From Brachionus rotundiformis (Eukaryota > Rotifera > Eurotatoria > Ploima > Brachionidae), in contig JAESIW010000200.1 of assembly GCA_016802295.1 (NCBI GenBank), forward strand, positions 2,807,542-2,871,541: DNA of 64,000 nucleotides, given 5' to 3'. The position numbers and the translations under genes are program-made. The notes under the pieces are model-generated. The model was not told the origin of the DNA and did no database searches. It worked only from the letters and a program-made list of their open reading frames with translations. This document shows, in pieces, positions 22,974-33,328 of the stretch (position 1 is its first letter; each line of letters opens with the position of its first letter).

Positions 22974-25372
22974 TTAATTTGTAGGTGTTTCGGACGTCTC
23001 GCTCGTGGTTGCACAATCTTTGGCATCAGAACTGGCATCGCTTATTGAGCTGGTTGCATTGTTCGATGCTGGATTTTTCCATTTATAATCACTCGATCTG
23101 TAATGGTACTTTGAATATCTTGCTTGTGCTGCATAATAATTAAACATTACATTATAGATATAATTGTCTGTTTGGTACAAATCAAATTGATTATCTAATA
23201 ATGTCGATACATGCTTATAGCTCCTGAATATATTAAGCATTTCTACACCATTATCAAACAATATTTCTTGAGCATCACGTGAATGCGTCACGGGTTTATT
23301 TTCATTATTTGGCAAGGTTATATGCTTGAGCTTGGAGTTTGGCACATCTTTGACAAATATCCATTTAAGATCAAATTTTCCTTTCCATTTATCTTGGGTC
23401 CAGAGTTCTGATTTGGAGTCAAAGTCAACTTGAGAAGTCATTTCAGCCATTCCAGAGAACATACCAGATGTATTTACTGAGAAAAATAGATAAATTGAAG
23501 CGTGATTTTTCTTGTCTAAAAATGCTTGGTTAAGCTTGGTATTTCCGTATTTGGTAGAGCACCAAATTCCGTGCTTTATACTATGCAGCACGTCATCGCG
23601 TGAATTACTTTTGATAACAAAAAAGCGTGACTCCTTCAATCCTTCCTTTTCACCGGTGTAAGAAAATTCACTTGGATTCAATGAGTCAATAATTGAATTA
23701 TCAATGTCAATTTGTGGTGAATAACAATTTTTGTAGTCATTGTAAAATTGCTGTTGTAAATAATAATCGAAATCTAGAAAAAAATTTATAAGAAAATGGC
23801 AAAAAAATCCGAAAATTTAAGAATTTTGCAAAATAAGATTATTATATTCTATTTATGAAGCATTTTAAAAATATTTTTTTTCTTAGGCTAATTATACTTT
23901 AAAAATTTCAATTATTTAAAAGAATTAAAATTAAAAAAATTAAGAAACTAGTACAGTTAATTATAAACCTTTTTTTAAATTAAATTAAAATTAAATTGGA
24001 AAAATTGTAAAAAAGCCCAATAAATCTTTGATGCAAATAAAAATAAGCAAAATATTTTTAAACAGAAAATCATTTTATAAAATTTCTGTGAATGTGTAAT
24101 ACTAAAAATTAATCACAGTACCGTTAAAAATTAAAAATAAATGTTTTTTAATTTCCTAATATAAGAATAACCCTTAAAAATGGTTTCCTAATTTATTAAA
24201 TATAAATTTGACTTTAACCTTTAGATAATATAAACTCAATTGTTAAAAAAAATTATTTTTCAAATTTATTTTAATTGTTTAGTTTAATCAAATTTTAAGT
24301 CTAAATAAAACTTTAGATTTGTTGATCTCAAGAAAAAATAAATAAATTGCTTATTTTTTAAAAAATGTAATAAAATGTGATTACTTTGACTATTGTAGTA
24401 GTAGTTCTGGTTTTGATAATAATTTTTTTTATAATTTGATTTTTTTGAGTTTATCTTCTCAGATATTTGGCTACTTGTTTCACTATTTGTGTGTACATCT
24501 TGCAAATGTAGACCATTCATTTGCTTTTCAAGACTTTTTTGACTCTGATCCTGTTGCATGGATTCAGTTGTAGCTTGGTATTCTGATATAATTTGATTTC
24601 CATTCACAATTTCTGACCACTTTTTTCCAGACCATCCGACAGAGTTAACTCGCTTCATTTCATTTTCTTTATTTACACCTTTGCCTTCGTCGGTCGAATT
24701 ATTCTCTTCAGCTGGTTGCTCGCAAGTTTTTTCACCACTGTTGGGCGCCAAAGCCGGAAATGCGTCCACATAGACTTGTTCATTCTTCATCAGATCATAG
24801 TCTGGAATTTTCGGCTTTTCTTCTTCAGGCTTCTGATTTTCTCCCCTCCGATTGAATGGTTTTTTGTATCTTCGTTGTTGATTACCACTTGCGTCACCAT
24901 TTTGGTTCTGTCTTTGGTTGTTATTATTGTATCTATACCTTTTTCTTTCTCCATTGTACATATTCAATCCATTATGGTACCAACTTTGTGCATAATCAAC
25001 CGGAAAATAAGCTGGATAATTTGGATATCCAAATAATTGGGCATAATCGTAATACGAATTCATCAATGGGTCATTAAATGGAAAATAATATCCATAGTTT
25101 TGATTGTAAAAATCAAGAAGTGGATCATTGTTGTTGTTCTTGGAAAATTTCTTCTTGTTCTCCGCTTCTTTATTTATTGGTGAAGATGAGGTCGATGTAT
25201 TCGGAGAGTTAGCAATCGAATTAAAGGATGACGAAGATACAGAAGGAATACTTGACGAGTTTGATGACTTGAAATTCATTTCGGAAGATTTCTGGTTTTC
25301 GTGATGAGTCGTTGCCGGATTAGTGGCTTCGATGTTTTCAATTGTATGATCGAAATTTTCTGATGCAATCAT
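22974..25372 (-). CDS. YTHDF: YTHDF-type N6-methyladenosine reader
   Basis: Two exons: 25372-24385 (disordered N-terminus) and 23773-22974 (YTH domain), joined in phase 1 across a 611 bp intron; 595 residues, close to human YTHDF1-3 (559-585). The first exon is Ser/Asn/Tyr-rich with an Arg/Gly/Asn patch (QRRYKKPFNRRGENQ), like the prion-like region of YTHDF proteins. The YTH domain has FFVIKSNSRDDVLHSIKHGI, then W400 (IWCST), FSVNTSGMFSGMAEM, W454 and W459 (LWTQDKWKG), KWIFVKDVPNS and NNENKPVTHSRD. The three tryptophans match the m6A-binding cage. YTHDF proteins bind methylated mRNA in the cytoplasm and promote its decay or condensation. The region 24513-24938 is almost identical to 30475-30900 in a second first exon. 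Confidence 0.93.
24513..24938. repeat. Near-identical 426 bp tract, copy A
   Basis: Aligned by eye with 30475-30900 in the same orientation and without gaps, this tract shows five mismatches in 426 bp. The similarity drops abruptly on both sides, where the two exons are clearly diverged. The tract encodes the basic Asn/Arg/Gly region to the MNGL motif of the YTHDF N-terminus. Confidence 0.9.
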
Positions 25373-27619
25373 TTTTATTTTGTTAAAAATTTTATTTGAA
25401 AAAAAACTAATTCGCTTTTTATTTTGTTTTCTCAAAGTAAACAAAATTCTAAACTAAAAATTAAAAACCAGTTATAATTACATGGAGACGGGTTTCCTTT
25501 AAAAAATTATCTTTTTTTGAACTTTTATACTTTTATATCTTTTGACCTTGATAGATGACAGAGAGTTCATAGAATGAAAGTTGTGTAACCAATCTTATTA
25601 TAAAAAATTTTAAAAAAAATAACATTAAAATTTGTTTTTATAGATTTAATTAGACTCCTTTTTTACAATCGTTTGAAATTAAAAAACTAACCTTCTAATC
25701 GATAAATGATTAAAAAATTAGATTTATTTTCATGAGAACATATCATGTATCTCGTTATTATACATTAGATTGTTAATAAGGATAAATGATGATTAAAAAT
25801 TATATAAAATATAAAATTAATATAGAAAGCTGCACATGAAAAATCAATTTTGAAACAAGTCAAATTTTTTTACACAATTTCTTAGATAATTTATAAAAAT
25901 TACAAAATTCATACATTTTAATAGTGACTTGAGATTAAGCTTTAAAAAATTAAGAAGCTATTATTAAAATAAAAACAAGTTGTTTATTTTTATTTTAAAT
26001 TAGTTCAAGTTTGATACATAAATTTACTATAAACTGGTAGAAATTTATTACTTTATTTAAATTATTGTTATATAAAGTTTGGATGGTAATTTTATCAATA
26101 TCCGTGTAAAATAGCAAAATAAATGAAATTTTATCTTAAAAATACAATCAAAATTTAAACTTACTTTGACTGACCGTATTACACTAAAATAAATAATCAT
26201 AAGATATTTACTTCCTTATAAATAAACATGTTATGGTACTGAAATAAAAAAAAATACATTCATTTAAAATTAACACAGTCTTTGATAAGATTAAATTACT
26301 CTTTATGCTCAAAGATTTTTTGTTTAATTATTTAAGTGGCTTTTAAAATCTCAAAATGTTTATAAAAAGTTATAATTAGTTTTTGTTTTAACATAAACTG
26401 AAAATTTAAAAAATATCCTATGATAAGTTTAAAAATTCGAATGAGTCACATCTAAAAATTGACCTTGAATTTTTACCAATTTATGCATAAATAAAACTAA
26501 ATATCATGATGAGTAATCAAAATATTACCAGTTTTCCTTTTGAAAAAATATGTCATTGGTTTTTTGGCTTTTTAACAAAATACCATTCAGCAGATTTAAA
26601 ACTTGTCTATCCTTATAAGGGACTTATCTTTGTACCCATGAGCAGACTTAATTACACGAATGTTTATTTAAAGTAGTTAATAAATTGGTAATGTTGCCTC
26701 ATGTAACTTCATTATAATTTGTCACCTTTGTGGCTAAACAGAACGGAAACTCGTTTTTAATGTGAAAATAAAAATGCTCAAATCTTTTAATAAACTAGTA
26801 AATATAAATTTAAAATTAAGCATATAGATCCATCAACAAAAAATCCTAAATTTACATAATTTATAAAATTTACGTATCGAAAAATGTTAAAGAATTAAAC
26901 ACCAACAAAACTAATGACGACGAGTGAGTTAGAGAGCATCAACGCGAAATCAAAAACGCTAAGGCAATTAGAAACAGCATTCAAATGTTTTATTTTAAAA
27001 TAATAAAGATATTTAAAATGATTTTTCTATGCATATATTCATTAAAAAATAATACAAAAAAAATTTGAATTTTTTTTTAACTTTATTTTTAATAAAAAAA
27101 TTGTTGATTTAGATTTAAATAATTGTCCAAAAAAAATGAGAAAAAAGTCTCTTAAAAATAGCTGTCTCTATAAGCCTTATTAAAACATTAAAAATTAGAC
27201 TTTGGAATATGTTTTAATATTTTTGCATAAGTACTTGTATGCAAATAGCTTTACTAAAATTGGTTGAAGAATCACGACATAAGCATCTTATTTTTTCGGT
27301 CAAAACTCTGAAGAAAAATAAAGCCCTGCACAAATAGCTGTTTATTTTAATGGTTTTATAAAAGATCTCTATTTTATAAAAAATTGAATACTAGAATTCG
27401 ATAAATAGTAATTATTTGATGCTAAAGCGCATAATATATCAATCAAAAAGCTTGTAATTTAGACATAAAGTTTGAGCAATTTATTTGAACGCTCTTAATA
27501 GCAAGCGAACTTTTTGTTAAGTTTATTTAGTCATTATAAATTTTTTTAACTAAGAAATAAAATATGACCCCATGCTTTTTCAATTTTACTTTCAAAATGT
27601 GTTCAAATTTTCCTAATCA
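25373..27619. other. Intergenic region upstream of YTHDF and MAGOH
   Basis: AT-rich region between divergent genes; it should contain both promoters. A 29-codon Met-initiated frame at 26914-27003 is somewhat less AT-rich but too short to support. Nothing else recognised. Confidence 0.45.
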
Positions 27620-27628
27620 TATATAAAT
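27620..27628 (+). promoter_or_regulatory. Possible TATA box of MAGOH
   Basis: TATATAAAT lies 38 bp before the MAGOH ATG. The close spacing implies a very short leader; in DNA this AT-rich it may be coincidental. Confidence 0.3.
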
Positions 27629-27666
27629 ATAGTCGACCAAAATTATTTGATCAAAGAATTTTTAAG

Positions 27667-28107
27667 ATGTCAAGTGATTTTTATCTACGTTACTATGTAG
27701 GACATAAAGGAAAATTTGGTCACGAATTTCTTGAGTTTGAATTCAGACCTGATGGTAAACTACGCTACGCAAACAACTCTAATTATAAAAATGATACCCT
27801 TATTAGGAAGGAGGCATATGTTAACAAAACTGTAATGGAGGAACTTAAGCGTATAATAGACGACTCGGAGATTATGAAAGAGGATGATGAACTGTGGCCC
27901 CCACCGGACCGAGTAGGTCGACAAGAATTGGAGATTGTGATGGGCGATGAACATATATCGTTTACCACATCGAAAATTGGATCTTTAGTCGACATCAACA
28001 ACAGCAAGGATCCCGAAGGCTTGAGATGCTTTTACTATTTGGTTCAAGATGTTAAATGTCTAGTTTTCTCACTGATTGGGCTACATTTCAAAATAAAACC
28101 AATATAG
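27667..28107 (+). CDS. MAGOH: Mago nashi homologue, exon junction complex core protein
   Basis: Intronless frame of 146 residues, the same length as human MAGOH. It is almost identical to the family: FYLRYYVGHKGKFGHEFLE, FRPDGKLRYANNSNYKND, WPPPDRVGRQELEIV, DEHISFTTSKIGSL, SKDPEGLR and the ending FSLIGLHFKIKPI. MAGOH pairs with Y14/RBM8A and locks eIF4A3 onto mRNA upstream of exon junctions. It has higher GC than the surrounding DNA, as expected from strong protein constraint. It lies between two YTHDF-type first exons on the opposite strand, so it would be nested in an intron if the distal exon splices to the YTH exon. Lack of introns could reflect retroposition or intron loss; the frame is intact and looks functional. 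Confidence 0.97.
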   Translation: MSSDFYLRYYVGHKGKFGHEFLEFEFRPDGKLRYANNSNYKNDTLIRKEAYVNKTVMEELKRIIDDSEIMKEDDELWPPPDRVGRQELEIVMGDEHISFTTSKIGSLVDINNSKDPEGLRCFYYLVQDVKCLVFSLIGLHFKIKPI

Positions 28108-29497
28108 ATACACCAATTTTCCTAAATAGCAGATATTTGGCAAACAATATTTTTGTGTTACTGTTTTTGTTTTTTTTTAATAAACTTATGGTTAAAATAA
28201 ATTGTATAATTTAAAATTTTTACGTGATAAAAATATTAAATAAAAAACTCAATGTGCTCATTTTTTTAGCTTTTTTAAAAAAATTAATAGTTAGTTAATA
28301 AAAATAGACAATACTAGTATTAAGAGTATTTTGATTAAATTTTGAATAATAAACATATAAACTAAGATGTTAAGTTTTAATAAAAAACAAAATCATTATT
28401 TATTAATATACTATAAGTATAAATTACTTTCAAAAATTTAATATGGTTGTACTGGACGAAAAACCAAAACTCGTTCGCCATGTTAAAAGATTTATGTACG
28501 ATGATTGGTGGTGCTTTATATTATTTTATAGAAAAATATCTAAAAAAGACATGACAACAACTAAAATCTTAAACAGTACCCAAAAAGTTAAAATTAGTGT
28601 CGTGTCTTTATTTCAATAAAATGAAGTCCTAATTTTTCTTTTTAAAATATTTTTCATAGAATAAAACTTTTCATTCGTTTTATTTATGAAACAATCTTTG
28701 ATTAGTAAAAAAAAAGAATTAATAGATTATTCTCGTTAATTGAATGAAACAATATAACAATCATTAATTATCATTAAAACTATGTTTAATTTGATACCAT
28801 TTTTTAAGACCATTTTTTATTAGAAAATAAAAACTGATTAGTTGGTAAAAACTTAGATAGAAATTTTTAAACATTTTTTTTTAGTTACTGTTGTTTACCA
28901 TTCAATTTTTTCTATTTCAAGAATTCTAAAATTAAGTTGGTCTCAACTTAGCCATTATTAACTTTAACAAAAAATTTCATTGATAAACAGAAGGTTGGAT
29001 GCATTTATTTTCATTAATTGATTTTTTAATTTATAAAAGAAAATCTCAATATAGCGGTGAGATTACTCGATAAAGGTGCCACTTAAAGTGATCGTCTCAT
29101 TTGTTTTTGATTAAGCTGTCCTATTGATGAAGAATTTGTGTCTTAGCTGAAAGTAAAAAATGAATTAAAGATTCCTCTTGGTGGAATTTCCATCGAAAAG
29201 TATTACCCAATCTTTCAATTAATGGATGCTTTATTTTAAAAGCACAGGAAAACATTTGGTAAACGTTTGAGTTATCTTATTTCTTTAACATCTTTCCAAT
29301 TAAATAAAGTATGAATCAGACTTCTTAATTAGCTTTTTTTTCGAATAACCACATTAATCATTTTTGTTATGGTTTAAGATTTAAATTGGATGTAGAGATT
29401 AGGTATGGCATTTATTTTTTTTTCGAAGATTTTTTCTTGCTTCTATATACATTCAGCGGATATATTAAAAACGATATGGCCTTAATAGTCGACCGTA
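28108..29497. other. AT-rich region downstream of MAGOH with only weak frames
   Basis: No supported gene. A 58-codon frame from ATG at 28443 to 28619 (MVVLDEKPKLVRHVKRF...) and a broken protein-like frame around 29155-29230 (NELKIPLGGISIEKYYPIF) were seen, but neither extends or matches a known family. No YTH-like exon was found here on the minus strand. Confidence 0.4.
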
Positions 29498-29698
29498 ATC
29501 CGAACCATTACCACTACCGTACTGAGTCAAAACCAAAAGCGTCCTAGTATAGTACCAACCAAACCGAACTCAATTTACCGTACCATCCAAAAAAAATCTA
29601 AAAATGCTTTAAATATCGTGTAATATTTTTAATTATTATTTGGATGGGACTGTACGAGGAGAATTTTGGTTTGGTACGGTACCCGTAATGGTTCGGAT
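29498..29698. mobile_element. MITE-like inverted-repeat element
   Basis: The 201 bp segment begins ATCCGAACCATTAC and ends with the reverse complement, GTAATGGTTCGGAT. Inside, CCGTAC and CATCCAAA on the left are matched by reverse complements on the right, so most of the element is a degenerate palindrome around an AT-rich centre. It has no coding frame. The GC content of the arms is above background. The structure fits a short non-autonomous DNA transposon; superfamily not assigned because I see no clear target-site duplication. Confidence 0.55.
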
Positions 29699-30427
29699 AT
29701 ACCCACTGTAGTTACGAAATCGGTTAAAGGTTAAATTTTTTTCAAATAATTTATGATTTTTATAAAAATTTTAATCAATTTGGTTCTAAACTTTGGATAG
29801 GTATTAACCAATCCCAAAGAAAATCAAACATAACTTAACGATTGATAATAACTATTATATTTGATTAATCAATTAATTAATAATAAATTTGAATGTTAGA
29901 TTCAATAGTAGTCTTTAATGAAAAAAGTTAAAATCAAAACATTTCTGAAATAAGAATAAATCTACAAAAAAATTCGGAAAAATAGCAAAAAAAGGTATTC
30001 TGTGTTATCAGTAGAATAGTAATTTCAAGCATTATTTTTCTATCAATATTTTTTCATGTAATAAATAAAGATAATATTAAATTTTTATTATTTTCACTTT
30101 ATTGGATAAAACAACTTTAAAATGACTTTATATGACTTATATCTTTAACTTAATAATTTCTATCTATTTAAAGATGAATATTAAAAAAATTTAAATTTAA
30201 AAAAAAATAAATTTATCTTTCATGTATATATATAATCCACAAACTGTCTTAGTTTCTGTAATATTTTTAATCAGATTTCCCTTAACCCTTTCTTCTATAT
30301 TTTTAAAAAATGCCTTAAGACATTGATAATTATCAAAAAATTAATGATTCTTTCGCTTTATTTGATTTCAACTTTCAAATGACATAAATTTAGCATTTAA
30401 TTGGTTGGCTCCAACATGTCACTTTAC
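29699..30427. other. AT-rich spacer
   Basis: Sequence immediately downstream, on the minus strand, of the second YTHDF-type exon. No YTH-domain exon is present here. Confidence 0.5.
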
Positions 30428-31361
30428 TTTGAACATTCATTTTATTCGAATCCGAATCACTATAAATCTTAAGGCCATTCATTTGCTTTTCCAGACTTTT
30501 TTGACTCTGATCCTGTTGCATGGATTCAGTTGTAGCCTGGTATTCTGATATAATTTGATTTCCATTCACAATTTCTGACCACTTTTTTCCAGACCATCCG
30601 ACAGAGTTAACTCGCTTCATTTCATTTTCTTTATTTACACCTTTGCCATCGTCGGTCGAATTATTCTCTTCAGCTGGTTGCTCGCAAGTTTTTTCACCAT
30701 TGTTGGGCGCCAAAGCGGGAAATGCGTCCACATAGACTTGTTCATTCTTCATCAGATCATAGTCTGGAATTTTCGGCTTTTCTTCTTCAGGCTTCTGATT
30801 TTCTCCCCTCCGATTGAATGGTTTTTTGTATCTTCGTTGTTGATTACCACTTGCGTCACCATTTTGGTTCTGTCTTTGGTTGTTATTATTGTATCTATAC
30901 TTTCTTTGATTTTCATGATAGTAGTTTTTAGGTCCATACGAATTCCAATTAGTCGGAAAATCAGCTGGGAAATATCCAGGGTAGTTTGGGTAGAACATCA
31001 TTTGCTGCTGATAATCAAAGTATGGATTCACAAATTGATAGCCAAAATTATTCATCAGAGGATTATCATATCCGTAAAATTGCGGTGGACAGTAACCATA
31101 GCTGTAGTTTGGTTGATAGCCATTCATTGATTGATCGTAAAAATTCTGACTATTTTTGCTCGGCTTATAACTATTTTCAATATTTGTCGAAGTTTCTGAT
31201 GTATTCGGAGACGTATTCGAGTTTGATGTATCTATAACTTTTTCAGAACTATATGATTCATTATTTTCACTTTGATTTTCATTTTGCTTGGTCTCCACAT
31301 TACATGAATTCAGTTCTTCAGTATTAGTAGATTGCTGCTCGACGTTTGCTGTGCCGATCAT
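30428..31361 (-). CDS. Second YTHDF-type first exon (alternative N-terminus or partial paralogue)
   Basis: ATG at 31361 (MIGTANVEQQ...) opens 311 codons ending at a GT donor after 30428, with the codon split after its first base. This is the same phase and the same local pattern (a Gln codon, then A, then GTAA) as the donor of the 25372-24385 exon. The residues resemble that exon in layout: an acidic Ser/Asn-rich start, a Tyr/Pro-rich middle (NYPGYFPADFPTNWNSYG), then a 426 bp tract nearly identical to it (30475-30900). Reading through the donor gives only 19 more codons before a stop. I find no YTH exon between 28108 and 30427. It may splice to the only YTH exon seen (23773-22974), skipping MAGOH and the proximal exon, or be a truncated duplicate. 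Confidence 0.6.
30475..30900. repeat. Near-identical 426 bp tract, copy B
   Basis: Partner of 24513-24938; same orientation, same length, five mismatches by eye. Flanks diverge, which points to gene conversion or to very strong local constraint. Confidence 0.9.
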
Positions 31362-31591
31362 TTTTAAATTTTTTATCAAAATAAAATCTAAAATTATCAA
31401 ATTTTTATTTAGAAATATATTTAAAATCATTTAATTCAATATCAGTAGAATCATTTAATCAATATTTTGACCGAAAAGTCAGTCAATTCTAAGATTTAAT
31501 AAAAATTAATTTAATTAAAAGTCAAACCATTCGAATAAAATCCAAAGCTAGACAATAACCAAATTTAAACAATCTTAATAAAAATATCTTA
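31275..31591. repeat. Duplicated exon start and upstream DNA, left copy
   Basis: This segment (start of the second YTHDF-type exon plus about 230 bp of upstream non-coding DNA) is repeated at 32099-32430 with a few substitutions and small indels. The left copy ends exactly at the assembly gap. Confidence 0.9.
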
Positions 31592-32098
31592 NNNNNNNNN
31601 NNNNNNNNNNNNNNNNNNNNNNNNNNNNNNNNNNNNNNNNNNNNNNNNNNNNNNNNNNNNNNNNNNNNNNNNNNNNNNNNNNNNNNNNNNNNNNNNNNNN
31701 NNNNNNNNNNNNNNNNNNNNNNNNNNNNNNNNNNNNNNNNNNNNNNNNNNNNNNNNNNNNNNNNNNNNNNNNNNNNNNNNNNNNNNNNNNNNNNNNNNNN
31801 NNNNNNNNNNNNNNNNNNNNNNNNNNNNNNNNNNNNNNNNNNNNNNNNNNNNNNNNNNNNNNNNNNNNNNNNNNNNNNNNNNNNNNNNNNNNNNNNNNNN
31901 NNNNNNNNNNNNNNNNNNNNNNNNNNNNNNNNNNNNNNNNNNNNNNNNNNNNNNNNNNNNNNNNNNNNNNNNNNNNNNNNNNNNNNNNNNNNNNNNNNNN
32001 NNNNNNNNNNNNNNNNNNNNNNNNNNNNNNNNNNNNNNNNNNNNNNNNNNNNNNNNNNNNNNNNNNNNNNNNNNNNNNNNNNNNNNNNNNNNNNNNNN
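31592..32098. other. Assembly gap (507 N)
   Basis: Run of undetermined bases. Flanking sequences are copies of each other, which is the pattern left when two alleles are scaffolded in tandem. Confidence 0.99.
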
Positions 32099-32185
32099 AT
32101 TTTCATTTTGCTTTGTCTCCACATTACATGAATTCAGTTCTTCAGTATTAGAAGATTGCTGCTCGACGTTTGCTGTGCCGATCAT
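32099..32185 (-). pseudogene. Truncated third YTHDF-type exon start at gap edge
   Basis: ATG at 32185 opens 29 codons (MIGTANVEQQSSNTEELNSC...) that run into the assembly gap. They differ from the 31361 copy by one residue (S for T). It is most likely the other allele of that exon placed in tandem by the assembler. A true recent duplication is the alternative. Confidence 0.6.
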
Positions 32186-32430
32186 TTTTAATTTTTTTAT
32201 CAAAATAAAATCTAAAATTATCAAATTTTTATTTAAAAATAAATTTAAAATCTTTTAATTCAATATCAGTAGAATCATTTAATCAATATTTTGACAGTCA
32301 ATCATTCTAAGATTTTAACTAATAGACCTGTCTTAAATTAATGAAAATTAATTTAATTAAAAGTCAAACCATTCGAATAAAATCCAAAGCTAGACAACCA
32401 AATTTAAACAATCTTAATAAAAATATCTTA
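32099..32430. repeat. Duplicated exon start and upstream DNA, right copy
   Basis: Near-identical to 31275-31591. The right copy lacks a short CGAAAAGT-like stretch and carries an extra segment of about 20 bp near 32325-32345; otherwise only scattered substitutions are seen, including in non-coding DNA. Confidence 0.88.
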
Positions 32431-33236
32431 AAATTTTAAATTAAAAAATTTATTGGTTTGGTCCTAAGTAAGAATTTTCTAGGGCTTAAATCGGCAAATT
32501 TACATAAATGTTGTATATATAGAATCACTCATGGAATTGAAAATATGAATGTGTTTTGTAAATTTTTTATAAACGTGATGAATTGTTAAAAATTTTCAAA
32601 AATTATTTTTGAATGTTTAAGCATTTAGACTTAAAGCTTTTGAATAAGAAAAGCACATCTTTCAGTATTTTATCGTTATTTTTGATAATAATCTAAAGTT
32701 ATTTTAAATAAAAAAACTAAATAGAAATATCCTAAAATTTTAAAATTTTGTGAATTTATTTTGTTAAGAGCTTTTTAAATTAAAATCAAAAAAAAGGCTT
32801 TTGAAATAAATTCTGATAAAATTCAATTTAAATATTTAATAATTGTCTTTCCCTGATTACACTTAGGCTTGTTAAGATTATATTTTTTCTGTTGGTAATA
32901 TAATTAAAATTTTAATTTACCAATGGTTGCTTAAATATGTTTGTAAAGGTATCTTAGTCTTGACCAAACAAAAATATAAAAAATTTTTTTTTTCAGAATC
33001 TAGTATTTAGGTTAATTTTATTATGTTTTATGATATAATGAAACAAATTTTTATCTGCACTATTTTTCAATTAAACACATTTTGAGGATATATGTTCATT
33101 TAAAATAAATTGCACTCTTTGTCTTAAGACAAATTTAAACTGGCTTCGTAGCTCATGGCAAATAAAGCAACAAGTTTTCGTTGAAATTCTCTTGTCACGA
33201 TTTGTACCATAATTGTAGGAATACATGACGAGAAAA
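32431..33236. other. AT-rich intergenic region
   Basis: Between the YTHDF-type exon copies and the DAZAP1-like gene. No coding frame; probably holds promoter sequence for the plus-strand gene. Confidence 0.5.
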
Positions 33237-33245
33237 TATAAATAT
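33237..33245 (+). promoter_or_regulatory. Possible TATA box of the DAZAP1-like gene
   Basis: TATAAATAT, 84 bp before the ATG at 33329. The spacing is reasonable for a TATA element; low specificity in AT-rich DNA. Confidence 0.25.
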
Positions 33246-33328
33246 ATGAGACTTGCTGTTTAAAATTTTCAACAAATTATAGCCAGTTTTTTTGTTATTT
33301 TTTTTTGGATTAAATTTAAAATTTAAAA

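Noticed and set aside
24716..25036. Plus-strand frames opposite the YTHDF first exon, repeated at 30678-31130
   Set aside because: Their similarity to each other simply reflects the converted tract on the minus strand.
26914..27003. Short frame MTTSELESINAKSKTLRQLE
   Set aside because: Only 29 codons; no upstream or downstream exon with agreeing phase.
28443..28619. 58-codon frame MVVLDEKPKLVRHVKRF...
   Set aside because: Reasonable residues at the start (including DDWWCF) but short, alone, with no matching exon or family; could be a transposase scrap or chance.
29040..29290. Broken protein-like frames including NELKIPLGGISIEKYYPIF
   Set aside because: Several stops, no splice sites that restore a longer frame, and no family recognised.
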